Assembly: GCF_027489515.1 (NCBI RefSeq)
Contig: NZ_JAIXZS010000083.1
Location: forward strand, 187,686 to 251,685
DNA from: Novosphingobium sp.
GTDB lineage: Bacteria; Pseudomonadota; Alphaproteobacteria; Sphingomonadales; Sphingomonadaceae
Length of the DNA: 64,000 bases
Direction of reading: 5' to 3'
Shown one piece after another: positions 26,767 through 35,371 of the stretch (position 1 is its first letter; every line of letters begins with the position of its first letter). The notes under the pieces were generated by a model. It did no database searches, was not told where the DNA came from, and saw nothing but the letters and a program-made list of their open reading frames with translations. The position numbers were made by a program, and so were the translations under genes.

Positions 26767-26802
26767 GGGGTCTGGTCTGTCCGTTGATCCTGCCGACCGC
26801 TC

Positions 26803-29574
26803 CTAGAGCAGCAGGTCGGCCGCGACCAGTGTGATCCCGGCGCCGAGCCGGATGTAGGCATCGCCTACGCCGTTGCCGTCGAGATCGGCGACGAGAAACG
26901 TAGCCGTCGCGGTTGACTGAACGCGCAGTTCGCCGACATGGCCGGTAAAGGCCGCCGTGCCGAGGAAGGTGAAGGCCTGATCGCCAGCCAGCAGCGGGTC
27001 CGCGTCGATCTGGCGCAAGTCGATCCGGTCGCGCTCGGCGTGGCTGAAATCGGTGATGCGGTCTGCGGCCGCCGCCGTGCCCGCATCCTGCAGCGCTTCG
27101 CTGGTGAAGATGAACAGATCGGCATTGGCGCCGCCGGTCAGGGTATCCTTGCCGGTGCCGGTATCGAGCCTGTCGATACCTGCGCCGCCGAGCAGCATAT
27201 CGTTGCCCGCGCCGCCATAGAGCTTGTCATCACCGCCATTGCCGCTGATCGTATCCGCACCGCCGAGGCCGACCAGAGTATTGACCGCGTTGTTGCCGAC
27301 CAGCCGGTTTGCCAGCTCGTTGCCTGTCGCGTTGATGGCGGCCGCGCCGACCAGCGAGAGATTCTCGATGAAAACGCGGCCCCCGGCGGCGACCGAATAG
27401 GTCACGCTGCTAAGCACCTTGTCCACGCCGCCCGCATCGAGCGTCCCGCCGACTGTGCTGGTTTCATAGACGCGGTCACGCAGATCATCGACCATGTAGG
27501 TATCGTTGCCGGCACCGCCGAGCATGGCATCTGCACCGGCGCGGCCGTCCAGCACGTTATCCCCGCCATTGCCCGCCAGCGTGTTCACCAACGCATTGCC
27601 GGTGCCATCGAGCGGGTCCGTGCCCGCAAGGTTGAGGATCTCGACGTTGTCCGGCAGCGTCCAGGTGACGCTGGAGACCACCTTGTCGATGCCCTCACCG
27701 ACCCGCTCGATCACCGTATCGAGAGCGTTCTCGACACGATAGGCATCGTTGCCGGCGCCGCCTTCCATGCGATCTGCCCCGCCATCCCCGCGCAGGTTGT
27801 CGTTGCCGCCGCCGCCGATCAGCGTATCGTTCCCGTTGCCGCCCTTCAGCATGTTGGCGCTGTCGTTGCCGGTGATCGTGTTCTGAAGCTCGTTGCCGGT
27901 GCCGGCGAGTGCGCCCGCTCCTGCCTTGAGCGTGAGGTTCTCGAGATTGGCCCCGAGCGTCCAAGCCAGATCGGCGATGACGGTGTCGGTGCCTTCGCCG
28001 GATTTCTCCATGATCTCGTCGGTGGTCTGGTGGACGAGGAACGTGTCATCGCCAAGCCCGCCAGTCAGGACATTGTGGCGTTCAACCCCGGTTGCCGTGG
28101 AAAGCGAGACAAGCACCTGGCTCGTCGAGGAAAAGAAAGGCGTGTTCGAGGTGAAGATCCGGATGACATAGGTACCCGCCGCCAGATCGCTGACATCGAA
28201 GGGCTCGTCCGTCACGTTGCTGGCAATCACGGTCTGGTTTGCGTCGATGAGCTCGACATTGAAGCCGTCCGGGACCGGCAGGGTGCTGCTGTTCTCGACA
28301 ACAAGGTGACCGCCTGCGCCGACCACGACCTTGTAATAGGCGTCGGAGAAGAAGTTGCTGATGATGTCGAACTGCAGCACGGCGAGCGGATCGGCGCCCT
28401 GGCGCGCGGTGAAGGCCCCTTCGACCGCGCGCGCGTCGCCGAAGAAGCTTCCGTAGCCGAAGATCGGAGGCTCAGGTACTGCGTCGCCGATTCCGGCATC
28501 GAGGATGTCATTGCCCGCGCCGCCATCGATCAGGTCAGCGCCTGCGCCGCCGTTGATCGCATTGGCTCCGCTGCTGCCCTGCAGCGCATCGTTGCCGGCG
28601 CCGCCGAGAATCTCGATCTGCTCGATTCCGGAGTAAGTGATCCCGAGGCTGGCGATGGTGCCGTCCTTGCCATCGGCGAGGGCAAGCGCGCGCCCGTCAC
28701 TCTGCGCCGTGAAATCGATGATCAGGCGGTCGGTGCCGTCTCCACCGATGAACGTGCCGCCGGACGCGCCATAGAGGGTGTCGTTGCCAGTGCCGCCATC
28801 AAGCAGATCGCCGACGCCGCCCTTCAGGATGTCATTGCCAACGCCGCCGAACAGGTGATCACCGCCCTGGCCACCGATAAGCGTATCGTTGCCGTCATCA
28901 CCGTGGAGATCACTGCCGCCTTTGCTAGCTGTGATGGTATCGTTGCAACCCAGTCCGTGGACCGTTTGCGGCGCACCGCTGAGGTCGATGATGTCGTCGC
29001 CCGCCGTACCGTCCCTCGCGAGCAGATTGGCGAGGCGGTAGGGGCCACTGGCGCTGTCGAATATGCCGTGCACGCCGGTGCCGAGATCGATGATCCCCGC
29101 GCCGCCGTCAATTTCCAGACGATCGTTGTAAATCCTGACGGCGGTCGCGTTGAAAATGACCTCGGTGTAGGCATTGGCGAAGCCGGTGCGCGAGGCGTTG
29201 CGGATATTGATCGTGATGTCGGTCTGGTTGGGATCGAAGTAACCGACCGTGATGTATTGCCCGGGAAACTGCGAGAGATCAGTTGTCGCGCTGGCATCGG
29301 TCACGAACGCGATCTGTTCCGTCGTCGGCGCTCCGAGCGAAATGATACCGATGCCCCAGACTGTGAAACTGCTCTCTGCCGTCGTGGCGGAGGTGTAGAG
29401 GAGGACGCTGAACGAAGCCCCGTCATCACCCGCTCCGTCCGTGCTGATGTAGATGTAGTCATCCGCACCATGATCGACGACGCCATCGGAGCCCTCGTTG
29501 CCTGACGCGAAATACGTCGCCCGCAGCAGCCATGTCTGATCGTCGTCGATGGCGAGGCGGCGGGTGCGAGACAT
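26803..29574 (-). CDS. RTX (hemolysin-type calcium-binding) secreted protein
   Basis: A 923-residue protein without an N-terminal signal, as expected for type I secretion. Residues about 1-190 are a unique N-terminal domain. A first block of GGxGxDxLx nonapeptides spans about 190-375 (GGQGGDHLFGGVGNDILKGG). A beta-sandwich resembling the pre-peptidase C-terminal (PPC) domain spans about 375-495. A second RTX block covers about 500-815. The last about 100 residues (FSHAERDRIDLRQIDAD, then DLDGNGVGDAYIRL) look like the serralysin-type C-terminal secretion region. The repeats bind calcium outside the cell and drive folding. No catalytic domain was recognised. The ATG at 29574 has an AAGGGAAGAA ribosome binding site; an upstream start at 29664 lacks one. 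No type I exporter gene is nearby. Confidence 0.88.
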   Translation of the reverse strand: MSRTRRLAIDDDQTWLLRATYFASGNEGSDGVVDHGADDYIYISTDGAGDDGASFSVLLYTSATTAESSFTVWGIGIISLGAPTTEQIAFVTDASATTDLSQFPGQYITVGYFDPNQTDITINIRNASRTGFANAYTEVIFNATAVRIYNDRLEIDGGAGIIDLGTGVHGIFDSASGPYRLANLLARDGTAGDDIIDLSGAPQTVHGLGCNDTITASKGGSDLHGDDGNDTLIGGQGGDHLFGGVGNDILKGGVGDLLDGGTGNDTLYGASGGTFIGGDGTDRLIIDFTAQSDGRALALADGKDGTIASLGITYSGIEQIEILGGAGNDALQGSSGANAINGGAGADLIDGGAGNDILDAGIGDAVPEPPIFGYGSFFGDARAVEGAFTARQGADPLAVLQFDIISNFFSDAYYKVVVGAGGHLVVENSSTLPVPDGFNVELIDANQTVIASNVTDEPFDVSDLAAGTYVIRIFTSNTPFFSSTSQVLVSLSTATGVERHNVLTGGLGDDTFLVHQTTDEIMEKSGEGTDTVIADLAWTLGANLENLTLKAGAGALAGTGNELQNTITGNDSANMLKGGNGNDTLIGGGGNDNLRGDGGADRMEGGAGNDAYRVENALDTVIERVGEGIDKVVSSVTWTLPDNVEILNLAGTDPLDGTGNALVNTLAGNGGDNVLDGRAGADAMLGGAGNDTYMVDDLRDRVYETSTVGGTLDAGGVDKVLSSVTYSVAAGGRVFIENLSLVGAAAINATGNELANRLVGNNAVNTLVGLGGADTISGNGGDDKLYGGAGNDMLLGGAGIDRLDTGTGKDTLTGGANADLFIFTSEALQDAGTAAAADRITDFSHAERDRIDLRQIDADPLLAGDQAFTFLGTAAFTGHVGELRVQSTATATFLVADLDGNGVGDAYIRLGAGITLVAADLLL

Positions 29575-29682
29575 CCGATAATTCTTCCCTTGAAACTGAA
29601 GGATTGCGCCGGATCGGCGGTTTGCTTTACCACTCTTCGTCGCATGGGAAGTGCGTTTTGTCACGCCTCAGGGCGGCTCGGC

Positions 29683-31668
29683 ATGCACGGGGGGGGGTGC
29701 ACGATCAGATACAGCGCCTTCATCAGCTACAACCATCGCGACCGGAATTGGGCGGTCTGGCTGCACCGCGCGCTTGAGCGCTACAGCATTCCGCCCCGGC
29801 TCAGGGGCCGCGACTCTCCGTTCGGACCGCTGGGCAAGCGGTTGCCGCCAGTTTTTCGCGACCGGGACGAACTTGCCAGCGGGGCCGATCTTGCGGCGGC
29901 TGTCCGGCAAGGCCTCGAGGATGCCGCGTTCCTGATCGTGATTTGCTCGCCCAATGGCGCGCGGTCGCGCTGGGTCAACGAGGAGATCCGGGCCTTCATC
30001 GCGATGGGGCGGCGCGACCGGATCAGGCTGATCATCATCGGCGGGGAGCCGATGTCGGACGATCCCGAACTGGCCGCGCTCCCGCCGGCCATTCTCGAAG
30101 GTGCCGAGAGCGAACCGCTGGCAGCCGATGCGCGCCCCGGGCAGGATGGCAAGCAGGGGGCCAAGCTCAAGCTGCTCGCGGGGCTGCTGGGCGTTCCGTT
30201 CGACGAATTGCGCCAGCGCGAGGCGGCACGGCGGCAGCGCCGTCTCGCGATCATCGCGGGTGCATCGACTGTGGGGTTTGTGGTGACAACCGGGCTTGCC
30301 ATCGCAGCTGTCATTGCGCGCAGCCAGGCCGAGGAAGCGCGCCGCATTGCCGAGCAGCGCACGATGACGGCGGAGCGCACCCTCTCGTTTGTGAAGGGCA
30401 TGTTCCGCGTCTCCGATCCCTCGATCGCGCAGGGCGAGGGCGAGAAAATCACGGCCCGCGAAGTGGTCGATCGCGGTGCGCGCATGCTGGAGACGGGGCT
30501 CGAGAAGGAACCGGCCGCACGCGCCGACCTCGGCGTCACGCTGGCCGAAGTGTACAACGCGCTGGGATTGTACCAGCGCGGCTATTCGATCGTGAGCACC
30601 ACCTTCCGCTTCCGCCACGGAGAGGGCGATGTGCATGTGCGCCAGCTCTCGACCTTGGCCGAAACGCAGGTTCTGCTGGGCGACTATGCGCTGGCGGCGA
30701 AGAATTTTCGCCGTGCGCAGGCACTGCTTGGCTCCCCGCGGGTGACACCGGCGCTGCGTTCGCGGGTGCTTGCAGGCCTCGGCCAGCTGCAATCGCAGGA
30801 GGGTGACGCCAAGGGCGCCGAAGTGCTGCTGCGCGAGGCACTGGCGGTCGACCGCAGCCTGGGCGCAGAGGGGCGCGCGGATGTCGCGCGTGATCTGGAA
30901 GCGCTTGGGACCAATGCGTTTCGCGTCAAGGACTACAGCCTTGCGCGCAAGCTTGCGGCCGAAGCGCTCGCGATCCGCCTTGCAGTCGAGGGGGAGAACA
31001 GCCCGAGTGTTGCAGACAATCGCAACACACTTGCCTCGATTGCCTATCTTTCGGGCGATCTCAAGGGGGCCGAGGCGATCTACCGGGCCAATCTGGTCAA
31101 GGACGAGCGCGTGCTGGGGCCGAAGCATCCCGATATCGGCATCACGCTCAACAATCTGGCGCGGATGCTGATCGATCAGCGCCGGTTTGCCGAGGCGGGG
31201 CCGCTGCTCGAACGCGCGATCGCCGTTGTGGAGGCGCAGCGCGGCACGACCTATGACGACCTCGTGCTGTTCTACAGCAACCTCGCGCTGGTGCGCGGCA
31301 ATACGGGCAAGCGCGCGGAGGCGGAACGGCTGTTTGATCATGCGGTGCGGCTTGCGCGCGAAACCGACCATCCGATGCTGGGGCCGGTGCTGACCGATGC
31401 TGCCGAGAATGCCTGCCTGGGAGGCCACAGAGCTGCCGGGCTCGCGCTGCTGGGCGCGGCCGCGCCGGCCATCGCACGCGATCATGCCGGAACGCCGTGG
31501 CGTGGCGGCTGGCTCGAGAATGTGCGCGGTGCCTGCCTCGTCAAGGGGGGACAGCCGGGGGAGGGGAAGGCGATGATCGCGCGCAGCCGGGCCGCGGTGT
31601 TCCAGCGCTGGCCGGCGGGAACCTACATCGGCAGCGCCGCGCTTGCGCACGAAGCGCCTGTGCCATGA
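29683..31668 (+). CDS. TIR domain - transmembrane - TPR protein
   Basis: A 661-residue protein. Residues 8-165 are a bacterial TIR domain: RYSAFISYNHRD at 9-20, FRDRDELASG at 58-67 and SRWVNEEI at 95-102, where E100 or E101 occupies the place of the catalytic Glu of TIR NAD-hydrolases. A basic stretch (RQRR) and one transmembrane helix at about 188-211 follow. The remaining about 440 residues are TPR-like repeats (ITLNNLARMLIDQRRFAEAG). By the positive-inside rule the TIR domain is cytoplasmic and the repeats are probably periplasmic. The ATG at 29683 is followed by nine consecutive G bases within codons 3-5. Its stop overlaps the start of the cyclase-like gene by four bases (ATGA). A stress, signalling or defence role is inferred. 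Confidence 0.85.
   Translation: MHGGGCTIRYSAFISYNHRDRNWAVWLHRALERYSIPPRLRGRDSPFGPLGKRLPPVFRDRDELASGADLAAAVRQGLEDAAFLIVICSPNGARSRWVNEEIRAFIAMGRRDRIRLIIIGGEPMSDDPELAALPPAILEGAESEPLAADARPGQDGKQGAKLKLLAGLLGVPFDELRQREAARRQRRLAIIAGASTVGFVVTTGLAIAAVIARSQAEEARRIAEQRTMTAERTLSFVKGMFRVSDPSIAQGEGEKITAREVVDRGARMLETGLEKEPAARADLGVTLAEVYNALGLYQRGYSIVSTTFRFRHGEGDVHVRQLSTLAETQVLLGDYALAAKNFRRAQALLGSPRVTPALRSRVLAGLGQLQSQEGDAKGAEVLLREALAVDRSLGAEGRADVARDLEALGTNAFRVKDYSLARKLAAEALAIRLAVEGENSPSVADNRNTLASIAYLSGDLKGAEAIYRANLVKDERVLGPKHPDIGITLNNLARMLIDQRRFAEAGPLLERAIAVVEAQRGTTYDDLVLFYSNLALVRGNTGKRAEAERLFDHAVRLARETDHPMLGPVLTDAAENACLGGHRAAGLALLGAAAPAIARDHAGTPWRGGWLENVRGACLVKGGQPGEGKAMIARSRAAVFQRWPAGTYIGSAALAHEAPVP
29689..29697. 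repeat. G9 homopolymer within the start of the TIR gene
   Basis: Nine consecutive G bases cover codons 3-5 after the ATG at 29683. Gain or loss of one base would shift the frame right after the start, as in phase-variable genes. It could instead be a sequencing-sensitive site. Confidence 0.7.
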
Positions 31669-33452
31669 GCGGCGCGGTTCCCTCGGCCGTGCATGCCGCC
31701 GCGCATGAAGCGCTCGCGCGGGGCGATGTGTTTGCCGCCTACGACCTGGCAACAGGCGTCGCGCAGCAGGACGGCGAGCTGGCCTATATCGAGGTGCGCG
31801 CACTTGCCGGCATGGGCGACTGGCAGGGCGCGTTGAGCCGCTACGAGGCGGCCGGCGTTGGCGCACGCGGCGATATCGACAGCCTCGCGCTGCGCGGGCG
31901 GATTCTCAAGGATGCCGCCTTTGCCGCGCCGCCCGAAGCCCGCCACGTGCGGTTTGCCGAAGCGGCGGAGGCCTATGGCGCGGTCCACGCAGCCAAAGGC
32001 GACTACTATTCGGCGATCAACGCGGCGGCGATGGCGGCAATGGCGGGCGATGCAGCAACGGCGCAGCGCTTCGCCCGGACCGCACTCGAGGGTGCGCAAG
32101 ACGCACCCGTTCAGGACTATTGGGCGCACGCCACGGCCGCCGAAGCGCTCCTGCTGCTGGGGCGCGGGGCCGAGGCTGAGGCCATGCTGCAGGCAGCCGC
32201 CGTGCGGGAGGGTGCGACGGTGGCGGCGCGCGCTTCGACCTACCGGCAGTTCACGGCGCTTCTGGCGAGCCCGGCCTGCGCTGGCGTGGCCGTTTCGCTC
32301 GATCCGATCCGTCCGCCGCGCACGGCAGTTCTCACTGGCCACATGTTTTGCGAGGATCCTGTTGCCGAGGCGCGGATCGCCGCTGCGGTCAGGGCAGCGC
32401 TCGAGGCCGAGCGGATCGGCGCCATGTTCGGTCCGCTCGCCTGCGGGGCCGATATCGTCATCGCCGAGACGTGCCTTGCGCTGGGCATCGAATTCCATGT
32501 GATTCTGCCGTTTGCCGAGGAGGATTTCCTTGCGCTCTCCGTCCGCCCTGGCGGGCCGGGGTGGGAAGCGCGGTTCCGCCGCTGCCTTGGGGCGGCGGTA
32601 ACGATCCACCGGGCCTCGGCGATGCGCTATGTCGGGGACGACACGCAGATCGCCTTCGGCAGCGAGGTCGCGATGGGGCTGGCGCGGTTGCGCGCGGCGC
32701 AGCTGGGCGGCGAGGCGGTGCAGATCGCGGTCTGGGATAGTGCTTATGCAGGTGGTATCGCCGGGGCCGGGGCCGACGTGATGCGCTGGCGCTCGGTGGG
32801 CGGGCGCACCGTGGTGATCGATGGAGCGGGGCTTCCGCGCGCGCGCGGCTCCTTTACGCCGGTGCCCACCGCAGGGGCGGCGACGGAGCGTGCACTGCGG
32901 GTCATCGTGTTTACCGACTTCAAGGGCTTCTCGCGCCTGCCCGAACCGGTGATTCCGCAGTTCTGGAGCGATGTGATGGGGCGCTGCGGCGCGGTGCTGA
33001 TGGCGCACCGCGCTGAAATCAGATGCCTCAACACCTGGGGCGATGCGCTGTATCTCGCGCTCGAAGACGTCCGCGCGGCAGCTGCGGTGCTCTGCGGCTT
33101 GCAGGAGGCGCTGGCCGGAATCGATGCGGAGGCGCTCGGCCTGCCGCCTGGCAGCGGTATGCGGATCGCAGCGCACTACGGTTCGGTCTATGCGGTTGAC
33201 GATCCTGTGACGGGCATGCCGAACTATTACGGGACCGAAGTCTCGCGCGCGGCGCGGCTCGAACCGATCGCGCCGCCGAGGCAGGTCTATGTGACCGAGC
33301 CAATGGCCGCTGCCATCGAGATGACGTGCCGGGACGCATTCGTCTGTCGCTATGTCGGGCAGCGCGCGCTCGACAAGGACTTCGGGATCGAGCGGATTTA
33401 CCGGCTCGAACGGAGCATGGTTAATGGCAGCTTTGTCATAAAGGACTCATGA
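31665..33452 (+). CDS. Helical - SLOG-like - class III cyclase-homology protein
   Basis: A 595-residue protein with three parts. Residues 1-215 are helical and TPR-like, recalling the TRAFs-binding region annotated in some TIR-associated proteins. Residues about 217-385 look like a Rossmann-type SLOG nucleotide-sensing domain: VLTGHMF at 222-228, CGADIVIAE at 260-268, then ILPF at 280-283. Residues about 412-590 are a class III nucleotide cyclase domain. Both metal Asp positions are kept (D418 in FTDFKGFS, D460 in WGDAL). The purine-specifying Lys is Asn456, the second specificity position is Thr524, and the transition-state Asn is Ser527, with Arg531 kept. It is translationally coupled to the TIR gene. 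It may be a cyclase with unusual substrate or a cyclic-nucleotide-binding relic. Confidence 0.8.
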   Translation: MSGAVPSAVHAAAHEALARGDVFAAYDLATGVAQQDGELAYIEVRALAGMGDWQGALSRYEAAGVGARGDIDSLALRGRILKDAAFAAPPEARHVRFAEAAEAYGAVHAAKGDYYSAINAAAMAAMAGDAATAQRFARTALEGAQDAPVQDYWAHATAAEALLLLGRGAEAEAMLQAAAVREGATVAARASTYRQFTALLASPACAGVAVSLDPIRPPRTAVLTGHMFCEDPVAEARIAAAVRAALEAERIGAMFGPLACGADIVIAETCLALGIEFHVILPFAEEDFLALSVRPGGPGWEARFRRCLGAAVTIHRASAMRYVGDDTQIAFGSEVAMGLARLRAAQLGGEAVQIAVWDSAYAGGIAGAGADVMRWRSVGGRTVVIDGAGLPRARGSFTPVPTAGAATERALRVIVFTDFKGFSRLPEPVIPQFWSDVMGRCGAVLMAHRAEIRCLNTWGDALYLALEDVRAAAAVLCGLQEALAGIDAEALGLPPGSGMRIAAHYGSVYAVDDPVTGMPNYYGTEVSRAARLEPIAPPRQVYVTEPMAAAIEMTCRDAFVCRYVGQRALDKDFGIERIYRLERSMVNGSFVIKDS

Positions 33453-33521
33453 GAATCGGCTACGCGTTGCCCCCTAATCGACCACGGAAATGATCGTGGC
33501 GGGGATCGGAATCGTCACGAG

Positions 33522-34934
33522 ATGGGGCAAGCCACTGAATACCCGGTGATGTCTGGCGAGCGCGCTGCTGCGCCAGCCGGCGCTGCGCCGATTCCGCGCG
33601 CGGCCCATCCGCTGCGTTCGATGGCCTTCAGTGCGCTTCGGTTCGCCTCGGTGCTGATTGGCGCTGGTCTGCTGCTGCGCACGGCGTCAGCCGAATATGT
33701 TGTATCGGCACCGCAAGGCGGGTCGCCCCAGCCGGAGAGTCGCGAACCTGCAGCGAAGCCGCTTGCGCGGCTGAGTTTGCCCAAGCCCGATTTCGGCCAG
33801 CCGGCGAAGGCGCATGAGCGGGTGGCGCAGGCCGTTCCGAAGCGGGAAACCACGCAAACGGAGGCGGTTGCAAGGTTATCGGCGCCGATTGTCGGAACCT
33901 CTTCAGCCAAGGCGCCCGCCGCCATGATGCCGGCCGCCGAGGTGAAGCTGGAGAAAGACACCGGTGCGGTTGCAGCCGTGCTGCCTGCGGAGCGTCCTGC
34001 TTCCGAGGCGCCGCATATTGGTGCGACGGCCGCAGCGCTGCCTTCTCCGCCGCGTCAGCAGGTTGCTGGTGCTGGGCTTCTCTCGCCAGTCCGGATTGTC
34101 AGCGGCAGGCCGTCGCAAGCCCCTGCCACTGCGGCCCCCGCCCCAGCAGCGGCGCCGGTGCCGGTTGCCACGCCGCCGGTGGCGCAGCCGGTGCAGATAG
34201 CGCTGGCGCCTCCAGTCATGCGCCCCGGGCCGCGGACCACCGTGCTGACGACCGATGTGCGTGCCGAAATGCGCCGCCCGGCTTCGGCCTGGGACTATGC
34301 CGAGGCTCTGCCGGCGGAATTAAGCGGGCGTCCTGCCGCTGCGCCGCGCCAAGCGGCAAGCGTGCAGCCTGCCGTGCCGCCCGTACAGATGGCGATGCCC
34401 TCGACCGTCCAGGCACTTCAGCCCAAGGCGGCGGCTGCGCGAGGCGCCCGCGAAGCCGTGGTGGCAGCCGGGCGCGCCAAGCCGCTGCGCCAGCCGGAAG
34501 CACCCGTCGCAGCGCCGCGCAAGGTGGCTGCTGCGACCGGCGCGTCGCCCGCTGCGGCGGCACGCGTCGTACGCCCAGGGAAAGAGAAGAATGCGCCGCG
34601 CGTGCTCGCCCTGCTCGATCAGCCGGGCCCCGCGGATCGGCCGCGCACGGTGGTAGCCCTGCCCATCAGCGACCAGCGTCGCGGTCGGTTGGCGGTGCTG
34701 GAGCGTACTCCGTCTGCACGGCTGATCGCGGACAAGCGTCGCTATCGCCTGCGCGGCGTTCGTGCGCCGGACCCCCAGCAGGTTCCAGAGGACAAGGCCG
34801 GGACGTTCTCCGCCGTCGAATCCCCGCTCGGAGTGTCCTCCGAACAGCGCAGTGACCTTGGCGAAGCGGTTCTTGCCGATGCATCCGCCAGCGAGATCAG
34901 TCTGCGCGACAGGATCCCGCTTCCGGCCTTCTGA
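33522..34934 (+). CDS. Pro/Ala-rich protein of unknown function with N-terminal membrane segment
   Basis: A 470-residue protein I do not recognise. Residues about 36-57 (FSALRFASVLIGAGLLLRTA) form a signal anchor or signal peptide. The rest is low-complexity, rich in Ala, Pro, Arg and Val, with a PA-rich stretch near residues 200-235 (PAPAAAPVPVATPPVAQPVQ). The C-terminal 100 residues are less repetitive (RLIADKRRYRLRGVRAPDPQ) and acidic at the end. It may span the periplasm like TonB-type or envelope-linker proteins. It starts 69 bases after the cyclase-like gene on the same strand, with only a small CCACG/CGTGG hairpin between, so it may be cotranscribed. A second ATG at 33549 is possible. 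Confidence 0.7.
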   Translation: MGQATEYPVMSGERAAAPAGAAPIPRAAHPLRSMAFSALRFASVLIGAGLLLRTASAEYVVSAPQGGSPQPESREPAAKPLARLSLPKPDFGQPAKAHERVAQAVPKRETTQTEAVARLSAPIVGTSSAKAPAAMMPAAEVKLEKDTGAVAAVLPAERPASEAPHIGATAAALPSPPRQQVAGAGLLSPVRIVSGRPSQAPATAAPAPAAAPVPVATPPVAQPVQIALAPPVMRPGPRTTVLTTDVRAEMRRPASAWDYAEALPAELSGRPAAAPRQAASVQPAVPPVQMAMPSTVQALQPKAAAARGAREAVVAAGRAKPLRQPEAPVAAPRKVAAATGASPAAAARVVRPGKEKNAPRVLALLDQPGPADRPRTVVALPISDQRRGRLAVLERTPSARLIADKRRYRLRGVRAPDPQQVPEDKAGTFSAVESPLGVSSEQRSDLGEAVLADASASEISLRDRIPLPAF

Positions 34935-35014
34935 GCGGTCGCGGCGAACTCTCTTCGGCTGCAATTGTGCTTTTACGGTTGAATCGACGGGACAAGTGTG
35001 ATTCTGTCACTTTG

Positions 35015-35326
35015 ATGAAACGGCGCAGGACTTCCCTCAAGCTTCCTCGCGAGAGTCTGACGCAAAGCTTTGCTCTCGTCACGCTGCTCGTGCTCGGTGC
35101 GGTCGCGATTGCGGGGCCGAGCGGAGTGCTTGCTTGGACGGAAAATGCCCGCCTGCTCGAGCAGCACCAAGCCGAAGTGAAGCAGCTCGAGGCCGAGCGC
35201 GATCGGCTGCGCAACCGGGTGCACTTGCTCGATCCGCGTCATGCCGATCCCGATCTGGTCGGCGAATTGCTGCGCTCCGATCTCAACGTCGCGCATCCGG
35301 ACGAGATCGTCATCCAGCGCAAGTGA
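35015..35326 (+). CDS. ftsB: Septum formation initiator, FtsB/DivIC family
   Basis: A 103-residue bitopic membrane protein. It has a basic cytoplasmic N-terminus (MKRRRTSLK), one transmembrane helix at about 20-40, and a periplasmic coiled coil rich in Glu, Gln and Arg (LLEQHQAEVKQLEAERDRLR). The sphingomonad-type C-terminus LLDPRHADPDLVGELLRSDLNVAHPDEIV follows. FtsB joins FtsL and FtsQ in the divisome. The ATG at 35015 gives the normal family length. It precedes folE by 45 bp on the same strand; in many relatives this gene sits next to pyruvate dehydrogenase genes instead. Confidence 0.88.
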   Translation: MKRRRTSLKLPRESLTQSFALVTLLVLGAVAIAGPSGVLAWTENARLLEQHQAEVKQLEAERDRLRNRVHLLDPRHADPDLVGELLRSDLNVAHPDEIVIQRK

Positions 35327-35371
35327 TGCCATCCGGCGTCAGCACCGCGACCCTTACGGAGCCATTCCGAC

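Noticed and set aside
27100..29000. CRISPR-like or tandem DNA repeats
   Set aside because: The periodicity is 27 bases in coding frame and comes from RTX nonapeptides; there are no spacers.
26938..29505. An 855-residue open frame opposite the RTX gene
   Set aside because: Antisense shadow of the RTX repeats; its repetitive look comes from the nonapeptide-coding DNA on the other strand.
29668..31866. A 732-residue open frame opposite the TIR gene
   Set aside because: The product is Arg/His-rich with no fold-like pattern, while the plus strand encodes clear TIR, membrane and TPR segments.
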